From JAGXKT01 sp964531695 (GTDB taxonomy: Bacteria; Planctomycetota; Phycisphaerae; SM23-33): a stretch of DNA of 64,000 nt. Location of the stretch: NCBI GenBank assembly GCA_964531695.1, contig CAZHEH010000014.1:11949-75948 (forward strand), in the 5' to 3' direction. A program made the position numbers and the translations under genes. Below, in pieces: positions 1-8,697 of this stretch. A model generated the notes under the pieces. The model saw nothing but the letters and a program-made list of their open reading frames with translations, had not been told where the DNA came from and did no database searches. The first letter of the stretch is position 1. Each line of letters begins with the position of its first letter.

Positions 1-296
1 AGCGAGAAGACCTGGTAGCCGCCGCTGTCGGTCAGTAACGGGCCGTCCCAGGCCATCATCGCGTGCAGGCCGCCGAGCCGCTCGACCGTCGCCGCGCCCG
101 GCCGGAGCATGAGGTGGTAGGTGTTGCCCAGCAACATCCGCGCGCCGGCGGCGCGGAGCTGGTCGGGCGTGACGCCCTTGACGCTCCCGGCAGTGCCGAC
201 GGGCATGAACACCGGCGTGTCGACCTCCCCGTGCGGCGTCGTCAGCCGCCCGGCGCGGGCCCGCCCGCAACGATGCGCCACGTGAAACTCGATCAT
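1..296 (-). CDS. tgt: tRNA-guanine transglycosylase, N-terminal part (cut by window edge)
   Basis: Queuine/preQ1 tRNA-ribosyltransferase, which exchanges G34 of GUN-anticodon tRNAs for the queuosine precursor. Only the first 98 codons are present. The protein starts MIEFHVAHRCGRARAG and then shows the family blocks TPVFMPVGTAGSVKG, LGNTYHLMLRPG and LTDSGGYQVFS; the Asp of LTDSGG is the family's active-site aspartate. The start at 296 gives the usual N-terminus. It is the last visible gene of a minus-strand run led by the lipid kinase and kdsA, 43 bases after the histidine kinase stop. The rest lies to the left of the window. Confidence 0.95.
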   Translation of the reverse strand, partial: MIEFHVAHRCGRARAGRLTTPHGEVDTPVFMPVGTAGSVKGVTPDQLRAAGARMLLGNTYHLMLRPGAATVERLGGLHAMMAWDGPLLTDSGGYQVFS

Positions 297-339
297 GGCG
301 GGGCATCGTACGTGGGGGCTCCCGGCCGATCAACCGGAG

Positions 340-2889
340 CTATGCTTCGTCCTCGCGGCCATGGGCTGAGCCCCCGAGCAGCTCACCGACCTTGCGGAGG
401 AGCACCTCCGGACGAATCGGCTTGCTGAGGAACTCGGCGTCGGGCGGCAGCTTGGCGGGGCCCTGCGCCGCGCTTTCGGGGTAGCCGGAGATGTAAAGCG
501 TCCGCATTTTGCGGCCGGCCGCCGCGAGCCGCTCGACGAGCTGGACCCCGTGCATGCCCGGCATGACGACGTCGGCGATGAGCAGGTCGATATCGCCGTC
601 CTGCTCGTCCACGACGCGCAGGCCCTCCTCCGGCCCGGCCGCGTGCAGCACGCGGTAGCCGCCACGGCGGAGCATGTCCACCACGACGCGGCGAACCGCT
701 TCCTCGTCCTCGACGACCAGGATGGTGCCCCGTCCGGGCGGTGCCGGCGCCGGGTCCGTCTCAGGGCCGGCGGCCGTGGTGCGGGGCAGCCGGGGCAGGT
801 AGATCTTCAGTACGGTGCCCTTGTTCGGCTCGCTCTCGATGACGACATGCCCGCCGCTTTGCTTGACGAATCCGTAGACCATCGAGAGCCCGAGGCCGGT
901 GCCCTTGCCGACCTCCTTGGTGGTGTAAAAGGGTTCGAATACGCGGTCGAGCTGGTCGCGGCTCATGCCGATGCCGCTGTCGCGGACTGCGATCATGACG
1001 TACTGGCCGGGCGTCACGTCCCGGTGCTGCCGTGCGAAGGCCTCGCCCAGTTCGACCGTGGCGACCTCGAGCCGCAGCTCGCCGCCGTTGGGCATGGCGT
1101 CCCTAGCGTTGGTCGCGAGGTTCATTATCGCCTGCTGGAGCAGCGCCGGGTCCACGCGGATGCTTCCGGCGTCGGGATCGGTGATGACGGACAGGCGGAT
1201 GTCCTCGCCGATCAGCCGCCCGAGCGGGTTGACCATTTCCTCGAGCACGTCGTTCGGGTCGATGACCTCCGGGCGGAGGACCTGCTTGCGGCTGTAGGCC
1301 AGGAGCTGGGCGGTCAGCTTGGTGGCTCGCTCGGAGGCCCGGCGAATCTCCGAGAGCGGCTCGTACACGGAATCGTCGCGCAGGTCCATCAGGAGCAGGT
1401 CGCAGTAGCCCTTGACGACCGTGAGCTGGTTGTTGAAGTCGTGGGCGATGCCGGCGGCCAGCCGCCCCACCGCCTCGAGCTGCTGGGCTCGGCGGAGCTG
1501 CCGGTCCACGCGCCGCCGCTCCGTCAGGTCGATCCCCAAGGCGAATACGTACTCGGCCTCGCCGGACTCGCCTCGCACCTTCCTCCCGCGCCACTCGACC
1601 TCGATCGCACGGCCGTCCTTGGCCACGAGGCGGCACTCCTCCTGCGCGGCGTCCTCGTCATCGAGCAGCCGGGCGAGGATGGAAAGCGCCAACTCGCGGT
1701 CCTCCTCGTGCACGAGGTCCCCGGCCGGCGTGTCGACGAGTTCGTCCCGCGTGTAGCCGAGCGTACGAAGCAGCGGTTCGTTGGCCATCACGACGCGCCC
1801 GTTGGGAGCGATGGCGATGTAATACGCCGGCGAGGCCTGGATGAGACTCCGGCTGAAGTCGCGCTCCCGGCGGAGGCGGCGCTCCGACTCCTTGCGGGCC
1901 GTGATGTCGAGGATGATGCCGCGAAGTCCGGTGATCCGGCCGTCGCGACGGATGGGCGTGGCGTACACGATCGCGGGAAAGCTGCTGCCGTCCGTCCGGC
2001 GGAGAACGTACTCATACGGCCCCGGCTCCCGTCCGTTCAGGACGCCCCGCGAATCGCGCCAGGCCCGCTCCCGGTCCGCTTCCTCGAAGAGATCGAAGAT
2101 GTTCGTCCCCCGCTCCAGACCGGAAGGCGGTAAGCCCAGCGTTTCGAACGCGTTGAGGTTCAGGAAGGCCAGCGTGCCGTCCGGTTCCATCTCGAAGACG
2201 ACCTCGGGCAGCAACTCCGCCAGTTGGCGGAACCGCTGCTCGCTGTTGCGGAGCGCCTCGGCCGCGATTCGCTCGCGGGTGACCTCGGTGGTCACCTCGA
2301 CGGCGCCGAGCATCCCGCCGTCGTCGTCGTGAACCGGCGCCGCCCGGATCATCCACACGCGACCGTCCGGGGAGGTGACCTCCGATCGCTCCGGCCTTCC
2401 GGTAGCGCCGGCAGCCAAGATCGGGCAGGCCGGGCACGGGCTCGTCCGGCCGTGCCACAGCTCGTAGCACGTCCGGCCGACCAGTTCCTCGACGGGCAGC
2501 CCGGCACCGTCCGCGGCGGCCTGGTTGGCCCACACCACGCGCATGTCGGCGTCGTGGTAGACGACGTGATCGTTGATCGCCTGGAGAATGGCGGATTTCT
2601 GCCGCTCGCTGGCCCGCAGCGCTCCCCGGGCCTCGTGTTCCGCGAAGACATACAGGAAGAACCCCCACAGAAGCGGCATGAACAGCTCGATGTAGTCCTC
2701 AGCCGGGTCCGTCCGATCGGTGAGCCCGGAGCGTTCCAGTGTGTTGCTCACGCCGTGCAGCGTGATGACCCCCAGCAGGCCGACCAGAAGCCAGAGGGCC
2801 CTGCGCGGCAGCCGGCTTCGCTTGCCGAACAGAACGAACGCCAAGGCCGCCAGGCCCGCCAGCGCCGAGATGAGATCCAGTACCCACAT
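340..2889 (-). CDS. Membrane hybrid sensor histidine kinase with three PAS domains and a receiver
   Basis: Phosphorelay sensor of about 849 residues. Three hydrophobic segments lie near residues 1-20, 30-47 and 68-82. Three PAS/PAC modules (about 98-470) follow; the first holds a Cys pair in TSPCPACPIL. The DHp helix has the phospho-acceptor His in AGIAHDFNNQLT, and the ATPase domain has NLATNARDAM, DSGIGM and GTGLGLSMVYG. The C-terminal receiver has the acceptor Asp in IADVVMPGMHG and the Lys in SKPIRP. I chose the ATG at 2889 because the protein then begins with a membrane helix; upstream in-frame codons overlap the small membrane gene. That gene ends 4 bases before this start, so the two are probably co-translated. 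There is no output domain, so signal must pass to a regulator encoded elsewhere. Confidence 0.92.
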   Translation of the reverse strand: MWVLDLISALAGLAALAFVLFGKRSRLPRRALWLLVGLLGVITLHGVSNTLERSGLTDRTDPAEDYIELFMPLLWGFFLYVFAEHEARGALRASERQKSAILQAINDHVVYHDADMRVVWANQAAADGAGLPVEELVGRTCYELWHGRTSPCPACPILAAGATGRPERSEVTSPDGRVWMIRAAPVHDDDGGMLGAVEVTTEVTRERIAAEALRNSEQRFRQLAELLPEVVFEMEPDGTLAFLNLNAFETLGLPPSGLERGTNIFDLFEEADRERAWRDSRGVLNGREPGPYEYVLRRTDGSSFPAIVYATPIRRDGRITGLRGIILDITARKESERRLRRERDFSRSLIQASPAYYIAIAPNGRVVMANEPLLRTLGYTRDELVDTPAGDLVHEEDRELALSILARLLDDEDAAQEECRLVAKDGRAIEVEWRGRKVRGESGEAEYVFALGIDLTERRRVDRQLRRAQQLEAVGRLAAGIAHDFNNQLTVVKGYCDLLLMDLRDDSVYEPLSEIRRASERATKLTAQLLAYSRKQVLRPEVIDPNDVLEEMVNPLGRLIGEDIRLSVITDPDAGSIRVDPALLQQAIMNLATNARDAMPNGGELRLEVATVELGEAFARQHRDVTPGQYVMIAVRDSGIGMSRDQLDRVFEPFYTTKEVGKGTGLGLSMVYGFVKQSGGHVVIESEPNKGTVLKIYLPRLPRTTAAGPETDPAPAPPGRGTILVVEDEEAVRRVVVDMLRRGGYRVLHAAGPEEGLRVVDEQDGDIDLLIADVVMPGMHGVQLVERLAAAGRKMRTLYISGYPESAAQGPAKLPPDAEFLSKPIRPEVLLRKVGELLGGSAHGREDEA

Positions 2890-2893
2890 GGGC

Positions 2894-3172
2894 TCAATCC
2901 GCCTCCCCGCGCGGCCGCACGAACACCCGTGCCGCCCAGAAGGCCAGCAAGACCGCGCTGGCGGCATAGCAGACATGCTCGACCCCATCCAGCACGTCTC
3001 CCAGCAGCACTCCCTCCAGCACCGTCGCGACCCAGCCGGCCAGAAGCGCCAGGTAGGCCGCGAGCATCCACCCCCAGGACGGAAGGCGCGAGAGCGTCCG
3101 CCGCATCGCCAGGATGAACACGAGGGTTCCGCAGCCCAGCAGGAACGTCACCAACTCGTTTTCCTGAAACAT
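2894..3172 (-). CDS. Small three-helix membrane protein paired with the kinase
   Basis: A 92-residue hydrophobic protein with three likely membrane helices: FLLGCGTLVFILA, WMLAAYLALLAGWVATVL and CYAASAVLLAFWAARVF. It ends in a short charged tail. The layout resembles the membrane part at the start of the neighbouring kinase. It lies 31 bases after kdsA and 4 bases before the kinase start, which indicates an operon and possibly a sensor-partner role (inference). I recognise no named family. Confidence 0.7.
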   Translation of the reverse strand: MFQENELVTFLLGCGTLVFILAMRRTLSRLPSWGWMLAAYLALLAGWVATVLEGVLLGDVLDGVEHVCYAASAVLLAFWAARVFVRPRGEAD

Positions 3173-3203
3173 GCTGCTCCTCGGGCGCGGGCGGGATCGG
3201 CAC

Positions 3204-4034
3204 CTAGCCGCTCGCGTCGTTGCGGGCGGACGCGATGGCTAGGCAGCGCTCCAACATCGCCCGCATTTCGGCCAGGGGGACCATGCTGGCCGCGTCGGAC
3301 TTGGCCGACGGCGGGTCCGGATGTGTCTCGACGAACAGGGCGTCGGCCCCGACGGCCATCGCCGCCATCGCCAGCATGGGGGCGTACTCTCGCCGACCGC
3401 CGGAGGCCGTGCCGAGGCCGCCCGGCTCCTGTACGGAATGGGTGGCGTCGAACACCACCGGCGCGAAGCGCCGCATCTCGGGAATCGCGCGGTAGTCCGT
3501 CACGAGCCGGTTGTATCCGAAGCATGTGCCGCGTTCCGTGACCATGACATTGCGCCCGCCGGCCTCGCGGACCTTTCGGACCGCCTCGTCCATGTCCCAC
3601 GGTGCCATGAACTGGCCCTTCTTCACATTGACGGCCCTCCCGCTGCGCCCGACCTCGAGGAGCAGGTCGGTCTGCCGGCACAGGAAGGCGGGTACCTGGA
3701 GCACGTCGAGCGTCTCGGCCGCGGGGGCCACCTGCGCCTTGTCATGCACGTCCGACAGCACGGGCACACCGATTTCCTCTCGCACGCGGGCCAGCCATTC
3801 CAGGCCCGTGGTCAGCCCGGGGCCGCGGTAGCTTCCGGCGCTGGTGCGGTTGGCCTTGTCGTAGCTGGCCTTGAAGATGTAGGGCACGCCCAGCCGCTCG
3901 CACGTCTCGCGCAGGGCCGCGGCGACCTCCAGGCACAGCTCCAGCGACTCGGCCACGCAGGGCCCGGCGATCAGCGCGGGGCTACCCGATCCGATCACGA
4001 TGCCGCCTACATTGCACGTTCTGGGGTGGCTCAT
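3204..4034 (-). CDS. kdsA: 3-deoxy-8-phosphooctulonate synthase (KDO-8-P synthase)
   Basis: Condenses phosphoenolpyruvate with arabinose 5-phosphate in the cytoplasm to make KDO 8-phosphate for lipopolysaccharide cores. The 276-residue protein shows the family blocks FKASYDKANRTS, SYRGPGL, LPAFLCRQTD-like (VPAFLCRQTDLL), NVKKGQFMAPWD, TERGTCFGYNRLV and DATHSVQEPGG. The N-terminal motif is IAGPCVAES with Cys26, as in the metal-dependent Aquifex-type enzymes; the E. coli type has Asn there. The ATG at 4034 overlaps the stop of the upstream lipid kinase by four bases (ATGA), so translation is probably coupled. Confidence 0.96.
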   Translation of the reverse strand: MSHPRTCNVGGIVIGSGSPALIAGPCVAESLELCLEVAAALRETCERLGVPYIFKASYDKANRTSAGSYRGPGLTTGLEWLARVREEIGVPVLSDVHDKAQVAPAAETLDVLQVPAFLCRQTDLLLEVGRSGRAVNVKKGQFMAPWDMDEAVRKVREAGGRNVMVTERGTCFGYNRLVTDYRAIPEMRRFAPVVFDATHSVQEPGGLGTASGGRREYAPMLAMAAMAVGADALFVETHPDPPSAKSDAASMVPLAEMRAMLERCLAIASARNDASG

Positions 4035-4975
4035 CCTGTTGTTCCCTGTTGAATTGACAGCGAACGATGCACGCCGCCGCCCGGGGGGTTCGGAACAATC
4101 AGCCGCACGCGCCCGTTCGCCATACCGATGTCCAGCGGCGCGGGCGGCCCCACGTCGCCGTCGACCTGCGACGGCGTGTCGCCCTCGGCCTCGATCCGCG
4201 CGGACCGCACCCGCCGGTACACCACATTGCCCTTCCACGGATGCAGCCGCAAGAGGGTCCACGCCGCGTTCAGAATCAGCCCGCTCTGCTCCCGGCACGG
4301 GAAGACGACCAGGTCGAGCAAGCCGTCGTCGATGGCCGCGTCCCGGCAGATTCGCAGCCCGACCGCGTAGCGCGAGATGTTACCCACGAACGCCAGCCCG
4401 CGGTCGGCGAAAATCTCGCGCCCGTCCACCGCCACGCGCAGGCGCGGAAAGTCGTGCTCCCAGAACGTCCGCCACAAGGGCCAGAAGTAGGTCAGGTGCG
4501 AGATGTGCCCGGACCGCCGCGCGGAGAGCCGGCGGACCACCTCCGCGTCGAAGCCCACGCTGATCAGGCACAGGAAGGTCTCGCCGTTGACGGTGCCGAC
4601 GTCGCAGTCGGCCACCTGGCCCGTCCGCAGCACCTCCAGGACCTGCGCGGGCGACGACGGCATGCCCAGCTCCTTGGCAAGCAGGTTTTCCGTACCGACC
4701 GGGCAGGCCAGCATCGGCACGTCCGAGCCCAGAAGACCGGTGGCCACCTCGCGAGCAGTGCCGTCCCCGCCCCATACGATGATCGCGCCGGCCTCGCCGA
4801 CGACGCTTTGGGCATATTCCGTCGCGTCGTCAGGGCCCCGCGTCGTGTGCGTCACTACGTGCAGCCCGGCGCGGTGGGCCGCGGCCTGCATTTCGGCCAG
4901 GCGGATCTGCCCGTCTCCGTACCCGCTGCTCGGGTTTACGACGATGTGGACGGGTTGTTGCGGGTCGGGAGCCAT
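4031..4975 (-). CDS. Diacylglycerol kinase-family lipid kinase
   Basis: A 314-residue DagK/YegS-type ATP-dependent lipid or sphingoid kinase. It begins VHIVVNPSSGYGDG (the nucleotide-binding NP.SG block). It carries the GGDGT signature in IIVWGGDGTAREVATGLL and the substrate/ATP block PVGTENLLAKELG; the beta-sandwich half follows with GFDAEVVRRL and ISRYAVGLRICRDA. The lipid substrate cannot be told from sequence. It is the first gene of the minus operon and overlaps kdsA by four bases, so a role in envelope lipid synthesis is plausible. Its start lies back to back with the promoter of the TPR/alpha-CTD gene. Confidence 0.88.
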   Translation of the reverse strand: MAPDPQQPVHIVVNPSSGYGDGQIRLAEMQAAAHRAGLHVVTHTTRGPDDATEYAQSVVGEAGAIIVWGGDGTAREVATGLLGSDVPMLACPVGTENLLAKELGMPSSPAQVLEVLRTGQVADCDVGTVNGETFLCLISVGFDAEVVRRLSARRSGHISHLTYFWPLWRTFWEHDFPRLRVAVDGREIFADRGLAFVGNISRYAVGLRICRDAAIDDGLLDLVVFPCREQSGLILNAAWTLLRLHPWKGNVVYRRVRSARIEAEGDTPSQVDGDVGPPAPLDIGMANGRVRLIVPNPPGGGVHRSLSIQQGTTG

Positions 4976-4994
4976 TCCGTGCGGGTCGCGGCGG

Positions 4995-5022
4995 TTGAAG
5001 TCGCTCGACGCTTCGGTATAAT
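4995..5022 (+). promoter_or_regulatory. Promoter of the TPR/alpha-CTD gene
   Basis: TTGAAG at 4995-5000 and TATAAT at 5017-5022 with a 16-base spacer. This is one of the best sigma-70 matches in the window. The predicted transcription start is near 5029, giving a leader of about 67 bases before the ATG at 5096. The box sits just upstream of the divergent lipid kinase start at 4975. Confidence 0.75.
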
Positions 5023-5095
5023 ACTCGATTCCTCGGCAGTGGACCAATCGGCCCGCGCGCCGCATGCGGCCGGCCGGGGACGGGAGCACCAGCCC

Positions 5096-6427
5096 ATGGA
5101 ACAGAATGTGCAGGACCGGGTGGACGCGATGATCGCGCAGGATTCGTGGACCTTCGAGGACAGCCGGCGTCTGACCGAGACGCTGGCCCGGACGCCCGAC
5201 GGACCGGCTCGGCTGAGCCGCTTGGCGGCCGAGCTGGCCGGCGGAGCGGAGGCGCCCAAGGGCGCCGAGGCCCTCAAGCTGGGCCTCGTCCGCTATGCCC
5301 TGTGCCAGTTCGAGGCCGCTTTGCGGGTGCTGGGCGAAGCCACGGACAACAAGGACCGCCGGTACGTCCAGGCCCTGTGCCTCAAGCACCTGGGGCACTA
5401 CGCCGCCGCCATCGAGGAAGTGGACCGCGCCCAGAGCCGCGGCTGGGAGCCGCCCGAGGAGATGGACCTCGAGCGGGCCGAGCTGCTCGCCCTGTCGGGG
5501 GACACCGACGCGGCCGGGAAGGAAGTGTCCGCCCTGGAGAAGAAGATGCAGGACTCGCCGGACTGGCTGTACGTCCGCGGGCTGGTCCACGAGCTTTCGG
5601 GGAACGGGGAGCGGGCGGTCGAGTGCTACACGCGGGCGCGAGAGATCGAGCCGGGGCACGCCCGCGCGACCTTCCGCCTGGCGTTCTATTGCGATCTCCA
5701 CGGCGACGAGGAGGAGGCCGTCGAGTTGTACCGGGAATGCGTGTCGCGCCCGCCGGTGCACGCCCACGCCCTGCTCAACCTCGCGGTGCTCTACGAGGAC
5801 GCCGGCAGGTACGACGAGGCCGAGAACGCCGTGCGAACGGTGCTGGCGGCCAACCCGAACCACCTGCGGGCGCGGCTTTTCCTTCGCGACATCGCGTCCT
5901 CCCGGACGATGTACTACGACGAGGACCAGGCCAAGCGAATCGCCCGGCGCAACGCCGTGCTCGACATCCCGGTCACTGACTTCGAGCTGTCGGTGCGGGC
6001 CCGCAACTGCCTTAAGAAGATGAACATCCGGTCCCTGGGCGACCTGATCCGCACCACGGAAGCCGAGCTGCTGGGATATAAGAACTTCGGCGAGACCTCG
6101 CTGAAGGAGATCAAGGACATGCTGGCCCCCAAGGGCCTGCGGCTGGGGCAGGCGCTGGAGGAGGACAGCGATTTCGGCGAGCTGCCGCCGCCGTCGGCCG
6201 AGGGGCCCTCGCAGGATGAGGGTATCCTGGCCACGCGGGTGGAGGACCTGAACCTCTCGATCCGCGCGGCGCGGACGCTGGAGAACCTCGGGGTCCACAC
6301 ACTGGGCGACCTCGTGCAGCGAACCGAGGCCGAGATGCTCGCCTGCAAGAACTTCGGGCAGACGAGCTTGAACGAGATTCGCGAACGATTGGCCGAGCAC
6401 GGCCTCTCGCTCCGCGACAGCGAGTAG
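5096..6427 (+). CDS. TPR protein with two RNA polymerase alpha-CTD-like domains
   Basis: A 443-residue protein. Residues about 30-280 are TPR-type helical repeats, for example CYTRAREIEPGHARATFRLA and HALLNLAVLYEDAGRYDEAE. Two copies of the polymerase alpha-subunit C-terminal fold follow. Copy 1 (about 305-365) holds FELSVRARNCLKKMNIRS and GYKNFGETSLKEIKDML. Copy 2 (about 385-440) holds LNLSIRAARTLENLGVHT and ACKNFGQTSLNEIRERL. Compared with E. coli alpha, the UP-element contacts Arg265, Gly296 and Ser299 are kept in both copies; Asn268 is kept only in copy 1, and Lys298 is Thr in both. There is no alpha N-terminal assembly domain, so this is not RpoA. DNA binding or contact with a regulator is inferred. 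Confidence 0.85.
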   Translation: MEQNVQDRVDAMIAQDSWTFEDSRRLTETLARTPDGPARLSRLAAELAGGAEAPKGAEALKLGLVRYALCQFEAALRVLGEATDNKDRRYVQALCLKHLGHYAAAIEEVDRAQSRGWEPPEEMDLERAELLALSGDTDAAGKEVSALEKKMQDSPDWLYVRGLVHELSGNGERAVECYTRAREIEPGHARATFRLAFYCDLHGDEEEAVELYRECVSRPPVHAHALLNLAVLYEDAGRYDEAENAVRTVLAANPNHLRARLFLRDIASSRTMYYDEDQAKRIARRNAVLDIPVTDFELSVRARNCLKKMNIRSLGDLIRTTEAELLGYKNFGETSLKEIKDMLAPKGLRLGQALEEDSDFGELPPPSAEGPSQDEGILATRVEDLNLSIRAARTLENLGVHTLGDLVQRTEAEMLACKNFGQTSLNEIRERLAEHGLSLRDSE

Positions 6428-6479
6428 CTACACGGAAACCCCTCTCGCGGGCGCTGCCGGGCAACCGCGGAATGACGAC

Positions 6480-7793
6480 GTGCTGAAGCGTATTTGGCAA
6501 TTGCGCCGTACGCGCATCGCGATGGTCCTGGTCGGCGGGGCGATCTGCCTGGCCGGGGCCGTCACGGCCGTGGTCTTGTCTAGCTGCGGACCGGGCGAGG
6601 CGCCCGGCCCGGCGCTGCGACCCCCCGCCGAGCCCCTGCGGATGCAGGGCGTGCCGACCGTCCGCGTGCGAGTCATCTCCAGGGCGGAGCGTACGCTCGC
6701 TCTGGGTGCCACCGCACCGTGCGAGGTCTTCGCCGGCGACCACCGCGTGGCCGCGTTTGAAACGCCGGTGGATGAGATCCGCGTCAGCCGGCAGGGCGAT
6801 ACCTGGCGGCTCGGCGACCGGTCCGGCGACGCGAAGTACCTCGAGTTCCGTCCCTCCGGCGACGGCTACATCCGCGTGGCCGGCACGTCCTACCGCGGGC
6901 GGATGCGGCTCGTCCCGCGCGGCCAAGACCGTATGCTGGCGGTTAATCACGTCGACATGGAGAGCTACCTCGCCGGCGTGCTGTCGAAGGAACTCTACCC
7001 CAACTGGCACGCGGAGGCCTACCGGACCCAGGCCATCGCGGCCCGAACCTTCGCGCTGTACCACCACATAACCGCCCACGAAGGCAGCGATTACGACCTC
7101 GGCGCCGGGCAGGGCGCGCAGGTCTACGGCGGCGTGGACGGAGAGACGGACCGCGCCTGGACGGCCGTGCGCGAAACCCACGGGCAGGTCCTTGCCATCG
7201 GCCCGCGAAACAGGCGGAAGGTCTTCATGGCCCAGTATTCCTCCTGCTGCGGCGGCACGGTGAACGCGGCGGCGGCGATCCGCCAGGCCGCCGCCATCGA
7301 GCCCCTCCAGGGTGGACAGGGCTGCGAGCATTGCCGGAACGGCTCACACTACCGTTGGGAGGACGTGGCGATTCCGCTCGGGGAGGTCTACCGGGCCCTG
7401 GTGAAGACGTATCCGGCCCAAGCCCGGCCGCTCGGGGGCGTGGCGGACCTTCGCGTCGAGCAGCGCCTCCAAGGGCGCTGGGTCGCGTGGGCGACGGTCG
7501 TCGGCAGGCGCAAGGACGCGAGCGGAACCCCCCGCACGATGAAGGTCCGGGGGCAGGACCTCCGCATCGCCCTCATGCGGCACACGAGCGCGGGGTCGAA
7601 GCTCCGGTCCATCTGCTGCGACATCGAGGTACGCGACGGGAAGGCCGTGTTCTCCAACGGGCGGGGGTTCGGGCACGGCGTGGGGCTCTGCCAGTGGGGC
7701 GCCCAAGGCAAGGCCCTGGCCGGCTGGACGGCCGAGCGGATCCTCGCCTTCTACTACCCCGGCGCCGTCATCACACGGGCCTACGATCCGTAG
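6480..7793 (+). CDS. SpoIID/LytB-domain secreted protein
   Basis: A 437-residue protein with an N-terminal membrane/signal helix (IAMVLVGGAICLAGAVTAVVL) ending at LSSCGP, which could act as a lipobox. The SpoIID fold is shown by GYIRVAGTSYRGRMRL, VNHVDMESYLAGVLSKELYP, YRTQAIAARTFALYH and the C-terminal GRGFGHGVGLCQWGAQG. In firmicutes this family cleaves peptidoglycan glycan strands denuded of peptides; here it is presumably a periplasmic cell-wall enzyme. The GTG at 6480 is used because the ATG at 6472 runs into a stop at once. It carries an extra Cys cluster (SSCCGG, GCEHCRNG) not needed for catalysis. Confidence 0.88.
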   Translation: MLKRIWQLRRTRIAMVLVGGAICLAGAVTAVVLSSCGPGEAPGPALRPPAEPLRMQGVPTVRVRVISRAERTLALGATAPCEVFAGDHRVAAFETPVDEIRVSRQGDTWRLGDRSGDAKYLEFRPSGDGYIRVAGTSYRGRMRLVPRGQDRMLAVNHVDMESYLAGVLSKELYPNWHAEAYRTQAIAARTFALYHHITAHEGSDYDLGAGQGAQVYGGVDGETDRAWTAVRETHGQVLAIGPRNRRKVFMAQYSSCCGGTVNAAAAIRQAAAIEPLQGGQGCEHCRNGSHYRWEDVAIPLGEVYRALVKTYPAQARPLGGVADLRVEQRLQGRWVAWATVVGRRKDASGTPRTMKVRGQDLRIALMRHTSAGSKLRSICCDIEVRDGKAVFSNGRGFGHGVGLCQWGAQGKALAGWTAERILAFYYPGAVITRAYDP

Positions 7794-7806
7794 GTCCCTT
7801 CCCGTA

Positions 7807-7835
7807 TTGCCCGTCGCGGGCGGGCCTCGTACAGT
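7807..7835 (+). promoter_or_regulatory. Promoter giving a probable leaderless transcript
   Basis: TTGCCC at 7807-7812, a 17-base spacer and TACAGT at 7830-7835. Transcription would start about seven bases further on, at 7842, which is the A of the ATG of the phosphatidyltransferase gene. No ribosome binding site stands before that ATG. Confidence 0.55.
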
Positions 7836-7841
7836 TGTCCC

Positions 7842-8642
7842 ATGATCGGACGGGCCGTCGGCTTCGGATTCTCCACGGCGCGGGACGCCTTCGCGCGGTT
7901 CCTCGTGCGCCTGGGCGTCACGCCCAACACGCTGTCGCTCGCCGGGGCCGTTTTCACGGCCGGGGCCGGCACATGCTACGCACTCGGCGCGGGGGCGGGC
8001 TTCGCCTGGACGCTCGTGCCGGGCGCGGCGCGGACCGCCTACGTGCCACTGGCCGGCCTTGCCCTGCTGCTGGCCTCCGCCTGCGACATGCTCGACGGCG
8101 CGGTCGCCCGCATCGGCGGCAAGAAGACGCAATTCGGCGGCTTCCTGGACAGCACGCTCGACCGCTTCAGCGACTTCGCCGTCTACGCCGGCATCGGCGT
8201 CGGCTTCGCCTGGCGCGGCCCGGCCAACCTCACCTTCCTCCTCCTGGCGATGCTCGCCTTCTTCAACGCGTACATGATCTCCTACACGAAGGCCCGCTCG
8301 GAGGACTTCATCGACTCCTGCGGCGTGGGCTTCTGGCAGCGTGGCGAGCGCTCGGCCGCAGTGCTGATCGCGACCTTTGCCGGCAACATCCCCGCCCTGC
8401 TCGTCCAGCAGGCGACCTTGCCGGCGCTGACGGTCTGGCGGCGCATCCGCCACACGCAACAGGTGTTGCGCGCCCGGGAAGGCCGGCCGGCCAAGACCCT
8501 GCCCGCCTGGGTGGAGAAGCTCCGCGTCTGGCGCGCGCCGCGGATGACGCCGCCGTATGACCTGGTCGTCGCCGTCAACATCGCGTGGCTGCTCTTCGCG
8601 GATCTCCGGCCGGTCGACGTGCTGCGGCAGTGGCTGATGTGA
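7842..8642 (+). CDS. CDP-alcohol phosphatidyltransferase family protein
   Basis: A 266-residue integral membrane enzyme that moves a phosphoalcohol from a CDP-linked donor to an acceptor alcohol in phospholipid synthesis. The signature DG-x2-AR-x8-G-x3-D-x3-D is intact, spread over MLDGAVARIGGKKTQFGGFL and the following DSTLDRF; the three Asp bind divalent metal. Membrane helices surround it (YVPLAGLALLLASA, FLLLAMLAFFNAYMISY, LIATFAGNIPALLV, LVVAVNIAWLLFA). Substrate cannot be assigned: archaetidyl-, phosphatidylinositol-phosphate- and glycerol-phosphate types share the motif. Confidence 0.9.
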   Translation: MIGRAVGFGFSTARDAFARFLVRLGVTPNTLSLAGAVFTAGAGTCYALGAGAGFAWTLVPGAARTAYVPLAGLALLLASACDMLDGAVARIGGKKTQFGGFLDSTLDRFSDFAVYAGIGVGFAWRGPANLTFLLLAMLAFFNAYMISYTKARSEDFIDSCGVGFWQRGERSAAVLIATFAGNIPALLVQQATLPALTVWRRIRHTQQVLRAREGRPAKTLPAWVEKLRVWRAPRMTPPYDLVVAVNIAWLLFADLRPVDVLRQWLM

Positions 8643-8662
8643 GGACCGCCCCGGCCGAGCGG

Positions 8663-8668
8663 TACAAT
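8663..8668 (+). promoter_or_regulatory. -10 box before the AMMECR1-type gene
   Basis: TACAAT 30 bases upstream of the ATG at 8698. The hexamer 17 bases upstream (TGAGGA) is a poor -35 and overlaps the stop of the preceding gene. A clear ribosome binding site, GGAAGGAG (8681-8688), follows. Confidence 0.4.
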
Positions 8669-8697
8669 ACGTGTGACACGCGGAAGGAGCGCCGAGA

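Noticed and set aside
550..2133. Long open frame on the plus strand opposite the histidine kinase
   Set aside because: It has no recognisable domain and is explained by high GC at codon positions; the minus-strand kinase has intact PAS, HATPase and receiver motifs.
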